A stretch of DNA of 64,000 bases from Hydractinia symbiolongicarpus (GCF_029227915.1 NC_079888.1:5157001-5221000); one strand, 5' to 3'; shown: positions 1-29,854, counted from the first letter of the stretch. A program made the numbers and translations. Notes: generated from the letters alone by a model not told the origin.

Positions 1-960
1 ACAAGGTCACACTTGGCTGCAATGCTACTAATCATGACTTTAGACTTTGCTGTGTTTACCTTTATCCTTTTTTCTTCTAGTCCTTTCTTCCACTTGTCAA
101 ACTTTTCAACTAATTCTTCCATCGACTCTGCTATGAGAACCAAATCATCTGCATACAATAACTCCCATGGACAACCTGTTCTGAACTCCATCGACAGCGC
201 TTCTAAGGCTAGAACAAACAAGAAAGGACTAAGTACAGAACCCTGATGTACACCAACATTTACACTAAATTCATCACTAAGTGAATCGTTAATCCTGAAA
301 CGACTTCTAGCATTGCTGTACATAGACTGTACCATTGTAACTAGCCACTCATCCATACCTAATTTTCTCATAGCCCACCAAATAACTTTACGTGGCACTC
401 TATCAAAAGATTTCTCTAAATCTACAAAGGCAAAATAGAGATTCTTTCTCTTTCCTAAATACTTTTCCTGAAGCTGTCCGAGTAAAAATATTGCATCTGT
501 AGTGCCACGCCTTGGAACAAAACCAAATTGCATCTTATCTATATCAATTCTTTCTTCCAAGTAACTTATCAATCACTCTTTCAATAACTTTCATTACTTG
601 ATCAACCAACTTCAAACCTCTATAGTTACCCCTTTCTAATGCATCACCCTTGCCCTGGAAACAATTCACTATTACACTTGACTGCCACTCACTCGGAATA
701 GCACCATCCTTTATAATCTGGTTAGCAAGACTTGTAATAAGCTCAACTCCAATATATCCCGATGCTTTTACCATCTCTGCAACAATACCTGATACTCCTG
801 CAGCCTTGCCAATCTTCAATTTCCTAATAGCCTCCACTACCCATTCTGTCTTGATCTGCATAGCTGGCCCTTCTACGACATCATCATCAGACAAATTATC
901 CTTGTCCCAATCAAACTCAGTGTTAAGCAACCTCTGATAATGATTCTTCCAATGCCAGCT
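1..960 (-). mobile_element. 5'-truncated non-LTR retrotransposon (LINE) reverse transcriptase, broken
   Basis: The minus strand encodes most of a LINE reverse transcriptase and runs off the left edge. Upstream motifs (a linker with KIGKAAGVSGI, then the region around NYRGLKL) lie at 544-930. The catalytic part continues in another frame from about 555 down to 1, with FGFVPRRGTTDAIF, the first Asp block FVDLEKSFDRV, GVHQGSVLSP and the YADDLVL active site. The two halves are out of frame by a single-base indel near 550-556, so this copy is dead. It ends abruptly at about 960 on its 5' side, as expected for incomplete reverse transcription. The 3' end of what looks like the same family lies at 10500-11075 and, inverted, at 11963-12077. 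Family assignment (RTE-like/jockey-like) is by motif memory only. Confidence 0.85.
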
Positions 961-1560
961 TATGTTTTTATATTTTTATATAGAACATCCATAGTTGGGT
1001 TGACCGACTTTTATACCAATCCTGACAGGCGAATAGCCCTGGTGGCAATGTTGTTGTTGTTCTTGAATGAAACGAAATTTTGTGGAAACTCTAAATTTTA
1101 GGATTCACAATTTATGCAACACTTTTTTCGCTATGCCTACAGTACTGGTCCAATGTAACTTTACATGGATGCGATGGTTATCACCTTCACACGAGCTCTC
1201 AGTACCGTCAGAACTTTTGTTGTTACTGTTAACCTATTGTTAAATATAAGAGCGATTTTTGCAAGTTGAAAAAGAGTTTATGTCTTGTTCCCGAAATTTA
1301 ATTAGCTCATGTTAACTGTGTGTGTCCCATTGTTGTATTTTATTGCTATAGTCGTCAAGAGATCAACGAAAGAAAATATAATTTAACAAGGGTTTAAGTA
1401 TCTATTGTTTTTACTCAAAAACGACAATGTTAAACCATATGTTTTCGGGTTTTAGGAAAGCGTGCGTACAATGTTATTTCTTTTTACACAAAGCTAAATG
1501 TTATATTTCGCACATAAAATATACAATTATCCAAAAATTCTCGACCTGAGATCTAAAAAC

Positions 1561-1868
1561 CGCAATAGAAATGCTTTTTAGATCGCGTTTTGAAAATTTA
1601 AAAACAAAGAATGGTGATAGAAAAGCTTCGTTAGGTAGCATTTTAAGTTTAAGAACGGAAAGCGTTGATAGAATTGTTTCTTTAGATTACGTTTTAAAAA
1701 TTTAAGAACAAAAAATGGCGATAGAAAAAATTTTTTAAATCACATTTTAAAAGTTTAAGAATGAAAAGTGGCAATAGAAATGGTCTTTTAGATTGCATTT
1801 TAAGTGTAAGAACAAAAAGCGGTGATGGAAATGCTTTTTTACATCGTGTTTTAAAAATTTAAGAACAA
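1561..1868. repeat. Tandem array, about 52-bp unit, about 6 diverged copies
   Basis: The core GGYRATAGAAAWGS recurs at about 1563, 1613, 1664, 1717, 1769 and 1821, spaced 51-53 bp, each followed by TTTTAGATYRYGTTTTAAA and TTTAAGAACAAA-like stretches. Units differ at many positions, so the array is old. Confidence 0.85.
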
Positions 1869-2004
1869 ATTAAACATATATATAATGATCTTATTGTTAT
1901 GACTTGCGCACAACGATAACAATAGGAAACAATTAAGTTTGTGTGTAAACAAAAGTTATGGGAAGGTTCTTTATGTAGAAAAGAGATCGTTGCATGAGGT
2001 TGTA

Positions 2005-2155
2005 AACAAAAAACTACACTTGGCAAATTCTTTTTATAATGTGTTTTTTTTTCGACAAAAACTACACTTAGCAAATATTTTTTTATCAAGTGGGTTTTTT
2101 CTATTGACAAAAAACTACACCTAGCAGATATTTTTTATCAAGTGGTTTTTTTAGC
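2005..2155. repeat. Tandem array, about 50-bp unit, 3 copies
   Basis: AAACTACACYTRGCARAT recurs at 2011, 2058 and 2112, followed by a T-run and, in the last two copies, ATCAAGTGG. Confidence 0.8.
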
Positions 2156-2779
2156 AAGTACGCTTTAAAATTATCTCTTTAAAATGTGAGTTTTAATATG
2201 GCACAGACAAGCCATTCTAATTTACAACAATGTTAAACAACATTAAAAATCTTCAAACCACTCAAGTGGAGGGATATAGAATTTCAACCATTTTGACTTT
2301 ACCGCTTGCCACTTTTGTTACGCCGGTACGTTAATATTTATAAAATACCATGAATATTGCCACCAAAACTCACTCTTTGCTCATTTGAGGTGGATAAAAA
2401 GTACTAATCCAAATTTGGTAATTTTCCAAAGAGCTTTCAGTCCCTATTTCAAAGTGCATACACTTATTTGAAATAAAATTTCTCTGTAATTTTTTTAAGT
2501 AGATTTTGGAAAAGAGCCTCACCTCACCTCTTGCTGCATTTTTTTGCCTTCCACGAGGGTGCCGACTTACTGAAAACGTTGTATATGTAAGGGGTGACCG
2601 CTGGCGTGTTTCAAGGATTTTTTCATGGTTTTTATCTGTAACCACCTGGAAAAGTCCTGACCAGTCCAAAAACGCTCGAATTGCGCCCGAAATACAACAT
2701 GGGGCGAGCTCACTGTTCTCATTTAAATTTTGGAATGCGTTATTTTATCGTTGTACTTACAGTTTATTATTTGTGGGCT

Positions 2780-3010
2780 TTTATTACACTTATTAAGTCT
2801 TTAAAATCTCTTTCTAAAAGAATCAACATGGATATAAAATTTCTTTTCCAATGGCTCAACGCCAACAAAATCTCTCTGAATACAAGTAAAACTGAATATA
2901 TCCTGCTTAAGCACAAGTTTAAACCAACAAACTATAACTTCAAATTATTCATCAACGGCAAGCAAATAAATGATGTCTTTCATGAATTTCTTATTTCACT
3001 AACCACTGGC
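2780..3010 (+). mobile_element. LINE reverse transcriptase fragment
   Basis: The frame read from 2681 encodes IKSLKSLSKRIN, then WLNANKISLNTSKTEYILL, then FKLFINGKQI. This matches the segment just after the FADD box in the larger LINE at 6530-8050 (WLSANKISLNASKTEYILF). Only about 70 codons survive, so it is a scrap of the same or a sister family. Confidence 0.75.
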
Positions 3011-3268
3011 ACTGCTTGACATTAAAAAATTAAATTACACATCACATGGCAATAACTGTTTAAAAAATTTTTTGGGTTGATTCAGGTTTCTCTGGGCCAA
3101 ATTTTTCTAAAATGCCGATTTCTTTTCCTAAAACAACAAAAGTCGTCTGCCAACCGCATGTTTTTTGCAGCGTTTGCGGCGAGTCAGCACCCTCATTGCC
3201 TGCCACACAATTATTAAAGCCAAAAGGGTTCACCGCAAAAAATGTAAACATTCAAAAAGGTCTATATT

Positions 3269-3346
3269 GAATCACCATCAAGAGTAACTCAACCCCGGCC
3301 TTCTGCACAACAAAGTGCAAGAGTTATAACCACTTATAGCTACGGG
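3269..3346 (-). mobile_element. Fragment of a tRNA-derived SINE head
   Basis: Aligns over its length with the 5' head of the SINE at 46012-46332 (for example CAACCCCGG versus CGAACCCCGG, then GAGTTATAACCACT versus GAGCTATAACCACT). The pol III box regions are recognisable but mutated. Confidence 0.6.
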
Positions 3347-3908
3347 TACACGGCCTATAAATAATCATGGGGTGGACATACAGAAAAAAAGTTATATACT
3401 ACTAAACCCCCCTCTCCATTAGCTAGTTCAGCTAGCTACTTCGTTAACTAGGTGACACCCACCCTAAATTCTGCACCAAATGACTTGCTATAAAAATATA
3501 AATCGGTGCTCGTTTTTCTTTATGCCACGCGGCACTGCTTCTTCTATTAGTTTTTATTGAACTTTGTTCACACAAAACTCAGCGATATACCTATATCCGT
3601 GTAATCCGCAGTCTTGAAGTACCCATATCCAGCGTTTGTATACAAACTTCGTACCCTGACTTCGTTTCTCAGAATTAAACAAAAGGTCTTTGTCGCTTAG
3701 GACGTCATTTTTTAAAAATAAACAAGTGCAGACAAACCTGTTTGTCTGGTCTACTGTAGCCCTACCGGTGTTTATGCAAACCCGACATGATATGGTCTAG
3801 CTAGCCAGCATTTAGTAGACACGTAAAGGACGCGGGATCATAACAAATACGCACACACACACACCTTCGTATTACCCTGAAAGAGGCGCAATTTTTCTAC
3901 ATACAACC

Positions 3909-21987
<18,079 letters not shown>

Positions 21988-22439
21988 ATCAACATAAATT
22001 AACATAACTAATCAGTTGATCTGATTGGTTGTTTTTAACTCGATAAACGTCCTGATTGGTTGAGCGTGGGTTTTGCGTTTAATTATTTCATTTAACGTCA
22101 TTTACCTCTATGAGGTAATTATTTTTATTGTGATAGTTTTAGAAGGATGAGTATTTCTCTTACCGACAGGCAATTTTAGAGCAGTGTATATATCATGGAA
22201 TTGGTGAATATGCAGTGAGAAGAAGTTCAGAAAAGTTATCACCATTTCAAGTGGTGGTATTGTTCCGTGCGTCTGTTTTGTTTGTGAATCGACTATTTTT
22301 TTCGGAATGATATTAAGTCGACTATACATCGGACGGAATAACATCCACTTTGTTAGCAACAGCTTTAAGCTTAAATGGAGAAAAATTTGACCTACGGTTT
22401 AAACATCCTTGTGGTAAGTAAGTGAGTAACGGGAAGTGT

Positions 22440-22515
22440 AAATGTCATTGAGGATTCCATCCTAATGGCAGGCTAATCTTTTTCTCCAACGGTAACTATG
22501 TTACATTTCGTGTTG
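22440..22515 (-). mobile_element. SINE body fragment
   Basis: Aligns with part of the body of the SINE at 24775-25020: a GTCATTGAGGATTCCATCC-like stretch, then AATGGCAGGCTAAT, ending in AACTATGTTACAT in both. No tRNA-like head remains. Confidence 0.55.
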
Positions 22516-23640
22516 CATTGATTTGACTGTTCAAGTATTCGTAAAAGTTTTCTTACATACGCATTTTATTATAGGTGTTATTTTTAAGAAAAATTCGCAT
22601 TGTTTTTAAAGTAATCTTCTAGTAAAGGAAGTATATTTTTTACTGTGATCATAGAAAACAGTAGATTTTTATAACTAACCTCACGGAATTTAAAGATAGA
22701 TCAAAGTCAAGGAATTGTCAGGGAATTTTTCTTTCACTGCTTGAGAACGTTGCATAGGTTAGCCCTATTATTTTTATGATGAGATTTTGTTTCTGGCTTG
22801 TTCTGTATATATAATAACCTTTTTACTTATAGTAATGGCATTTATGTTTTTTTCGTAGTGTCGTTTAGTGTTTTGTTGTCAATTTAACTTTTAGACGAAG
22901 AATTTATAGACTTGATTGCGGGTTTAGTTTTGTTCACGTTGTTTAGATACTAAAGTGTATAAATTAACAGAAATAGAGATAGTTTAAATGCACTGCTTGT
23001 TGTTTTCTTGTTTTCCTAAAAGTTTTTGTGAAAGAATAATACTGCTACCTTAAGGGAATTGAGTTCCGCGAGAACTACTTTCATGTCTCCTACATAAAAT
23101 AAAGACTGCCGAAGTTGAAATTCACATAAATATGGTAGGTCAATGAGAAGAGAAAAATCGTTTCCGATAATGGGAAAAATAATAATATTTCGCTGGAATT
23201 AATTTTCGCGATATAAACGAAATTGTTTCTAGTATCTCTCTGGCTGTCTCTACAACACAGTATTGTCTCCAATAGCGCTACGCTACAAATCGGTCTTTTC
23301 TTTGACCCGTCAGTTATAATCACATGTTATTTGTTCCCTAAAAACTGCAGCTCAATCAGCTCATACTCAATAACTATTCATACAACCAACTGTTGATACA
23401 TTCACACTGTTCAAACGTTTGCAACTTTTTTTATGATTGTTTTTTGTTAGTTAATAAACTTTAATGGGAAAAGGTGTTACTATGACTACAAGTACTACGC
23501 ATAGTGAGTACTTTACAGAACAAAGACAAAGCCGACTATAAACATATTTACTAAAAGCAATTGAAATGCATCGCGGTACTTTCTCTAAATCTGGAGTTGA
23601 ACTATTGTCAAATTGGCTGGAAGAACCATCGTGACAGGCA

Positions 23641-23865
23641 ACATATAGTATTTGAAAAAGCACCTGCGCTAAATTTATAGATGTTTATAGCTTTACCAAT
23701 GTAGAACCATTGCCCACGCAACATATAGAATTTGAAACAGCAACTGCGCTACATTTGGAGATGTATATAGCTTTACCAATATAGAACCATTGCTCACGCA
23801 ACATATAGAATTTGTAACAGCAACTTTGCTACATTTGCAGATGTATATAGCTTTACCAATGTAAG
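23641..23865. repeat. Tandem array, 80-bp unit, about 3 copies
   Basis: ACATATAGWATTTGWAAMAG starts at 23641, 23721 and 23801, exactly 80 bp apart. Each copy continues with ACATTTGSAGATGTATATAG-like sequence and CTTTACCAAT, then a GAACCATTGCYCACGCA-like stretch. Copies are about 90% alike by eye. Confidence 0.9.
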
Positions 23866-24774
23866 GAAGACCAAAAGTCTTATACAGCGAAATTATTCAG
23901 TATTGAAAGTATATAATCCTGTCGTCCGATGAAATGCCATCCTGTCGATATTTTTTAACATGTGGATCGATGGAAAGCGTGAGGTTGCATTATTTTGACG
24001 TGTAACACACCTATTACCTGAGACCTGAAGTTAAATAATGGAAGGGGATCTTTTCTAATTTTCAATTCTACAAGTCGTTGGATTAATAACAATATACGTT
24101 AAATGATAGCCATTAGCCGTAGATTGGTTTATTCAGTTGTTTCGATATTTGTTATGTGCAGAAACTTTAAAAAACCCATTATGAAAAAGAGATTTGAAAG
24201 AAACTCTGTTGATGGTTGCTGGCTATATTTTGTAAAGCGGGAAAAAAATTCCTTACTAAACCTGATATTCATCGATCATGACTCAATTCATTGTATTACC
24301 TAGAAACAGTTCTATTCGCTTTTATCCGAATAATAAAATTTCAAAAATACAAGGTGAATTATCCAAACTATATTATAGGGCCTGAGAAGCAGGTTCATCC
24401 GAAATATAATTTCACAACAGAATAGATAAAAAGATATTAAAATATGATTAAAATACAAATAAAAATTTGATAAGATATTGACTTAATTATTCTGCCTGGT
24501 CATTATACACATCCTAATTATATAATATACACAACCGGAATATATAACGCATGGCTAGTCCACCTAATTTTTGGCTTGTTTACAAGAGAGAAATTTGAAA
24601 GAATTAAAGGAGTTCACATTGGTGAAAAATAACGAAGTCATATTTTCTCGCAGTGGTTCAGCTGACTGGGCTATCCAATAGCAACTCGAAGTAATATACT
24701 TTTATTTATTGCAGACATTTATTTCAGTGTTATTCCTTTCATAGATGGTTGTGAAAGATGACGAAGAAGAAAAT

Positions 24775-25020
24775 GAGACATAAGTAACAGGGAGTTTTGA
24801 CGTCCATTGTGATTTCATTCCAATGGCTGGCTCGTCCTTCCATGCGATTCTAACTATGTTACATTACCGCTAGAGATACGTATGAAATTGCTCTAACTTG
24901 CTTGCCTGCCACACAAGCCGATTGGCAGTCAGTAGATGACACCAAATAGGTGGGGACACGAACCTGAAACCTTATGAGTACAAACCGAATTCGCTACCAC
25001 TACACCATCTCTTCGTTTGC
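24775..25020 (-). mobile_element. tRNA-derived SINE
   Basis: On the minus strand an A box (TGGTGTAGTGG, 24997-25007) and a B box (GGTTCGTGTCC, 24954-24964) head a body that runs down to about 24775. It is a different SINE family from 21055-21345, and 22440-22515 is a fragment of this one. Confidence 0.75.
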
Positions 25021-26321
25021 GTATATGTTTATATATATTATCAACTCCGATACAAACGCACTTTACGTTATTTGTCATGTCCTGGAAATAAAATGTTAAA
25101 CAGCTTTGTTATTACCGATATGCCATATTCTCCACGAAAGTTGGAAAATAACACTGAAGTTGCGCATATGTTTGTTGTAGGAATTAATAAAATAAGAATT
25201 TTCATTGCTGATAAAAATGAGAAACCAATGTTTTCCTGAGGACAGTCTTTGATATTAACCACATCTAGCGTATCTCTGATTCCGTGCGCACGAACTTCGT
25301 CTCTTTCAAACATGCGAACAAAATTCCGTCTAGTTTTCGGACGCTCCGTAGAATGAGAATTTTTTTATGAGAAAGAAGCATATTTGAGTATTTAAAATAC
25401 TCAAAGAAGTAAAAAAGGAAGCCGGACAAAGTTATTATTGAAATATTATTGGGAACAATTTAGGAAGAAACTGTTATAACAGACAAGTCTCTCATATCTT
25501 GGTCACTAACTGTGTTTTTCGAAAGAGGTAAATTGCTTTCGTGTTTCTCGGATAGTTATTGTCAGCAAATTAAATCACACTTCTCAGTGTGCGTTATTCG
25601 GGATTGGAACGTAGAATTAAGTTAAGAATGCTAAGCATGCCAAAGTGGAAAATTACAATACAGTTTAAAATACAATTTCTAATTTTTTATAGTTTTCCTA
25701 TAATACGTCACAAAAGAAACAAAATGGCAGCAATAAATTTTTGCTTATATCAGCACTTTTTCTATGACATTATTCGGAAGCTTGAAATTTGTTTAATATA
25801 CCACTATCCAGAGCGAACTGAACCGAATAAGTTAATGTATAACTAATTAGATTCGGGTTTTTTCTTCTTTTTATATAATAATATTTTTTTTGTTATTTGC
25901 CAGTTAGTCACCAACAGAAACGTCATTTTCAATTAAGTTCTGAAGACAGATACCCCTAGTAGAACTACTTTGCTTTAGCAAAGATCTAACTAAGTATCTT
26001 AGGAAGTCACAACCGTTTTGTCCATGTTGCTTTTTTCACTGATTTCTATCTAGTCTGGCTCTTCCATCCAATTTGCCGTAATAATGTGTTTTGGATAACA
26101 TAAAGCCGACCGCAAAGGATTAAACATCTTCGTTCAATATTCTTAAAAATAATGTTTAACGAAGTGTTTGACCGTTCGCGGTCGGTCTGAAAACTGATTG
26201 AAAAGTAACGGATATATGTTATATTTGTTATGTTCATTTTTGTTTGTTTAAAAAAATTACAATATCGAGTCAAAATAAATATACTTTTAAATTATATATG
26301 AAATTATTAAACTGTTTTGTT

Positions 26322-28437
26322 TTAATCGACTTCTTCAACAGTCGGTCCTTGTTGTGCGCCAGCACTTCCATTTCCAGGTTGGTGAAGTTTTGTCATAATC
26401 GGTTGACAGATTTGTTCCAATTCGGACTTCTTGGATTCATATTCATATTTTTCTGCTTGTTGGTGCGAATCCAACCAACTGATTACTTCGTCACATGTTT
26501 TGATGATCAGTTCTTTGTCGTTTTCAGATAATTTATCTTTAACGTTGGAATCGTTCACTGTATTCTTCATTTGATAAGCATAACTTTCTAAGTTGTTTCT
26601 CACTTCGACTTTTTCTTTTTGTTTGTCGTCTTCGTCTTTGTATTTTTCTGCTTCTGCCACCATACGATCGACTTCAGCTTGCGATAATCGTCCTTTGTCG
26701 TTTTTGATCGTTATTTTGGAGTCTTTTCCAGTACTTTTATCTTTGGCGACGACATTTAAGATGCCATTTGCGTCAACATCAAACGTCACTTCAATTTGCG
26801 GAACGCCTCTTGGAGCAGGTGGAATGCCAGAGAGTTCAAATCTTCCGAGTAAGTGATTATCTTTAGTCATTGCCCGTTCTCCTTCGTAAACTTGAATGGA
26901 AACACCTGGCTGATTATCCGAGTATGTGGTGAACACTTGGGTTCTCTTTGTTGGGATTGTTGTGTTTCGTTTGATGATGGGAGTCATCACACCTCCAGCA
27001 GTTTCAATACCAAGAGACAGTGGAGCCACATCGAGTAACAGTAAGTCTTGTACTGCTTCGTTTTTATCTCCCTTTAAGATGGCGGCTTGAATCGCAGCTC
27101 CGTACGCAACAGCTTCGTCTGGATTCACTGAATTGCAAAGTTCCTTTCCATTAAAGAAATTGCTCAACATTTCTTTAACTTTCGGTATTCGGGTGGAGCC
27201 TCCAACTAAAACGATTTCATCGATTTGTGATTTTTGAAGTTTTGCATCGGTTAACGCTTTTTGCACAGGTTCCAATGTCTTTTTAAATAACTCTCCATTG
27301 ATTTCTTCAAACTTGGCTTTTGTGATAGACGTAAAGAAATCGATACCTTCATACAAGGAATCGATTTCAATATTTGCTTGAGTGGACGACGACAGTGTTC
27401 TTTTCGCTCTTTCGCAAGCCGTTCGTAACCGTCTTACTGCTCGTTTGTTTCCGCTGATATCTTTTCTGTGCTTACGTTGAAACTCCTTAAATACAACAAG
27501 GTGCCCAGTTTAAATATTTGCTTCCATTAACTTTTTAAATTCTATCAGGAGAATAATCTAGAGATGATAATGAAAAATAATAAAAATTGGGAAAGCTTAC
27601 CTTAATAAAATGATTAACGAGATTATTATCAAAATCTTCGCCACCAAGATGCGTATCTCCTGCTGTTGACTTCACTTCGAAAATTCCACCATCGATACTT
27701 AATATTGAAACATCAAATGTTCCTCCGCCCAAATCAAATATTAAGACATGCTGTTCTTTGCTATTTAAAGTTTTATCTAAACCATAAGCAATAGCTGCTG
27801 CTGTGGGTTCATTGATAACTCGAAGAACGTTCAATCCTGCAATAACTCCGGCGTCTTTCGTTGCTTGTCTTTGAGAGTCGTTAAAGTAAGCTGGTACTGT
27901 TATAACAGCCTCTGTAACTTTTTCTCCAAGAAAGTTTTCTGCAGTTTCTTTCATCTTTGTCAATACCATGGAAGAAACTTCTTCTGGAAAAAACTCTTTG
28001 TCTTCGTTTTTGTATTGAACCTGAGAGAAGTTATGAAAGGTATTTATCATATTTATTAAACGCTTAAATATGTTGACTGTAAGACTAGGTCAGAATGCGT
28101 TGTGAGTATGTAATTTACATCGAATTCCTACCTTTATTTTTGGTTTTCCATTTCGATTAACAACTGCGAATGGCCAATGCTTCTTGTCTTGTTGAACAGT
28201 TGAGTCATCAAACTTTCGACCTATCAATCTTTTAGCGTCGAATACAGTATTTGAAGGGTTCATCGCTACTTGATTTTTTGCTGCGTCTCCGATTAGCCGT
28301 TCGTTCTCGTTAAATGCGACATAACTCGGTGTGGTTCGATTACCAGCATCGTTGGCGATGATTTCAACTTTACCGTGTTGAAAAACTCCAACGCAGGAGT
28401 AAGTTGTGCCAAGATCAATACCAATTGCTTTTGCCAT
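26322..28437 (-). CDS. HSP70: Cytosolic HSP70 chaperone, 3 exons, 629 aa
   Basis: ATP-dependent chaperone of cytosol and nucleus. Exons on the minus strand: 28437-28132, 28020-27601 and 27485-26322; all junctions are phase 0 with GT-AG introns, giving 629 aa (family about 640). Seen: the N-terminal signature IDLGTTYS, the phosphate loop [12 protein letters not shown], the third signature [12 protein letters not shown], the substrate-binding domain, the helical lid, a short Gly/Ala tail and the C-terminal EEVD that binds TPR co-chaperones. EEVD and the lack of a signal peptide or KDEL place it in the cytosol. Introns are typical of cognate (HSC70) genes, but the promoter has a TATA box and perfect heat-shock elements, so it may be both constitutive and inducible. 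Start is the first ATG, immediately before the conserved AIGIDLG. Confidence 0.96.
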
Positions 28438-28534
28438 CTTTATTTTTCTTGATTAGTAGTATTTGTATCTTTTAATTTACACTTTATTTTCTTGTTTCTA
28501 CTTCTTGTTATTGGCATCTTGAACTTTAAAAGAG

Positions 28535-28542
28535 TTTTTATA
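28535..28542 (-). promoter_or_regulatory. TATA box of HSP70
   Basis: TATAAAAA on the minus strand, about 98 bp before the start codon and about 53 bp downstream of the nearest heat-shock element. Confidence 0.75.
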
Positions 28543-28594
28543 TTCTTTTCTAAGAACTGTCTAGAACGCTAGAACTCGTTGCAAATTTTCGCGG

Positions 28595-28607
28595 GAATCT
28601 TCTGGAA
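28595..28607 (-). promoter_or_regulatory. Heat-shock element 1 (three perfect units)
   Basis: GAAtcTTCtgGAA: three inverted nGAAn units in perfect register, the binding site of an HSF trimer, upstream of the HSP70 TATA box. Confidence 0.85.
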
Positions 28608-28623
28608 TATACCCTATCTTTTG

Positions 28624-28628
28624 ATTGG
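28624..28628 (-). promoter_or_regulatory. CCAAT box
   Basis: CCAAT on the minus strand between the two heat-shock elements; typical of HSP70 promoters. Confidence 0.5.
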
Positions 28629-28684
28629 TTACAAATCTGCCATTTTGAATAATTAAAAAAAAATTATTAACGAATAATTAATGA

Positions 28685-28697
28685 GAAGCTTCTGGAA
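28685..28697 (-). promoter_or_regulatory. Heat-shock element 2 (three perfect units)
   Basis: GAAgcTTCtgGAA, again in perfect register, about 90 bp upstream of element 1. Confidence 0.8.
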
Positions 28698-28716
28698 TGT
28701 TTAATAAAAACAAAAT

Positions 28717-28724
28717 TTCTAGAA
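28717..28724 (-). promoter_or_regulatory. Two-unit heat-shock half-element
   Basis: TTCtaGAA, two inverted units, 19 bp beyond element 2; possibly a cooperative weak site. Confidence 0.5.
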
Positions 28725-28749
28725 ACGCCAGAGTTTGTAAAGATGTTAT

Positions 28750-29431
28750 TTGAATTTTTAATTGCAGAGAAAGAGTACATTTATGAAACTTGTATGTTTC
28801 GTAATTTTTATTTGCTTTGTTCAAATATATATGCAGATTATGTAAAAAAGTGTTAAAATCAACAGATAAAAATTACTACAGAACTGAAAAAAAACAGTGC
28901 GCTGTTAAATGATAGCATGTTAGCATGGTTTCAAATCAGAGTTAAAAGTATCCATACACGAAAAAAAAAGTTGTTTACATGTTATAGAGGATAAGAGATT
29001 GCTTATCAAGTCTAATGGTTTTTAATTCGTAAAATCTCGAGGTTTATCTAAAAAAGCTCTGACGTCGAGAATGCTTTAATCTGTATGTACTGTACAAAAC
29101 ATTATTTAAAAAAGCATGGTCCAACTTTTCCTACAAACTTTGTTTATCTCCTCGTATATGGCTATTTTTAAAATAATGATGTTTTGATGTGAAAAGTGAT
29201 ATTGATATCCAGCGTTCAATAGACCACTTTCCTCGTCAGGTAGTTGTTTTGATTTCATTTTGAGAATAATGGGCATGCGCGCACTTTTGTATAGGTAAAA
29301 AACAGGACTTGCACAGGGTAAAATGGTTATTAATGAAGATTAAAGATTTTTTGGGTAAGATGCAAAAGGATCTGTCTGCGCCTAAATACCGTTTTTACTT
29401 TATTATATTCGTTAAGCTTTAAAAACAAATG
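28750..29431. other. Intergenic region upstream of HSP70
   Basis: AT-rich sequence between the HSP70 promoter and the tRNA gene. No ORF, repeat or RNA is recognised. Confidence 0.4.
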
Positions 29432-29443
29432 AAAAAAAAAAAA
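29432..29443 (-). terminator. Pol III terminator of tRNA-Lys
   Basis: A run of 12 T on the minus strand, 6 nt after the tRNA 3' end. Confidence 0.8.
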
Positions 29444-29449
29444 TTTGAT

Positions 29450-29522
29450 CGCCCAACGTGGGGCTCGAACCCACGACCCTGAGATTAAGAGTCTCATGCT
29501 CTACCGACTGAGCTAGCCGGGC
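29450..29522 (-). tRNA. tRNA-Lys (anticodon CTT)
   Basis: 73-nt cloverleaf on the minus strand: acceptor stem GCCCGGC/GTTGGGC plus discriminator G, D arm with TAGCTCAGTCGGTAGAGC (A box), anticodon loop CTCTTAA with CTT at 29487-29489, and T arm with GGTTCGAGCCC (B box). No intron and no encoded CCA, as usual in eukaryotes. Looks functional. Confidence 0.95.
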
Positions 29523-29667
29523 TGTATCCTTGGTAAAATAGTAAATTAAAAAAAGAAAGAAAATATATTACTAAAATAAGATTCAAAAAAGTAAAAAGAA
29601 GTTAGAAAATAATAATGATAATATTTATTAATAAGAAATAATACGAAATAAATAAAATAATAAGACA

Positions 29668-29672
29668 AAATA
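29668..29672. repeat. Left target-site duplication AAATA
   Basis: Matches AAATA at 38563-38567 directly outside the right TIR. Confidence 0.8.
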
Positions 29673-29854
29673 AGAGATAGAGAAATGTTCGTTCTGGCGC
29701 AGTCGACGTCGACCAAAGGGAAATTCCCCTAAATACCAATAACAACACATAATATTAAATACCAATAACCAACACATAATAATATATACCAGAAATACGT
29801 CATCAACGCATGCGCAATAGCATATATAGCATATATGCCATTATACAGAATATG
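29673..29854 (+). repeat. Left terminal inverted repeat of the Polinton
   Basis: 182 bp; pairs with 38373-38562. Starts with AG as is usual for Polintons. Contains a GGGAAATTCCC palindrome and two TAAATACCAATAAC direct repeats. Confidence 0.92.

Larger units (their letters stand above)
961..3908. other. Intergenic region and 5' flank of ALDH1L
   Basis: No host gene is recognised here. It contains two short tandem arrays (1561-1868, 2005-2155), a LINE scrap (2780-3010) and a SINE scrap (3269-3346). Bases 1000-1070 resemble the edge of a dispersed repeat with a (GTT)n tract but cannot be bounded. A short CA repeat sits at about 3850-3863, close to the ALDH1L start; no clear TATA box is seen in front of that gene. 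Confidence 0.5.
21988..26321. other. Intergenic region between ALDH1L and HSP70
   Basis: The two genes converge on this region. Apart from the SINE pieces (22440-22515, 24775-25020) and the 80-bp tandem repeat (23641-23865), I see no gene. All ORFs are under 90 codons and unlike known proteins. Bases 25300-26040 hold nothing I can name. Confidence 0.5.

Noticed and set aside
2506-2796. Plus-strand ORF of 96 codons overlapping an opposite ORF
   Set aside because: Overlaps the minus-strand frame 2370-2669 with no recognisable motif on either strand and adjoins a LINE scrap; not supported as a gene.
3060-3251. Minus-strand ORF of 63 codons with KTCGWQTTFVVLGKEIGILE
   Set aside because: Looks protein-like but has no start context, no partner exon and no family I can name; probably part of a dispersed repeat.
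22108-22359. Minus-strand ORF of 83 codons downstream of ALDH1L
   Set aside because: Lies next to the ALDH1L 3' end; composition and lack of motifs suggest chance.
25068-25313. Minus-strand ORF of 81 codons starting MFERDEVRAHGIRD
   Set aside because: No recognisable domain and no splice or promoter context; treated as chance.
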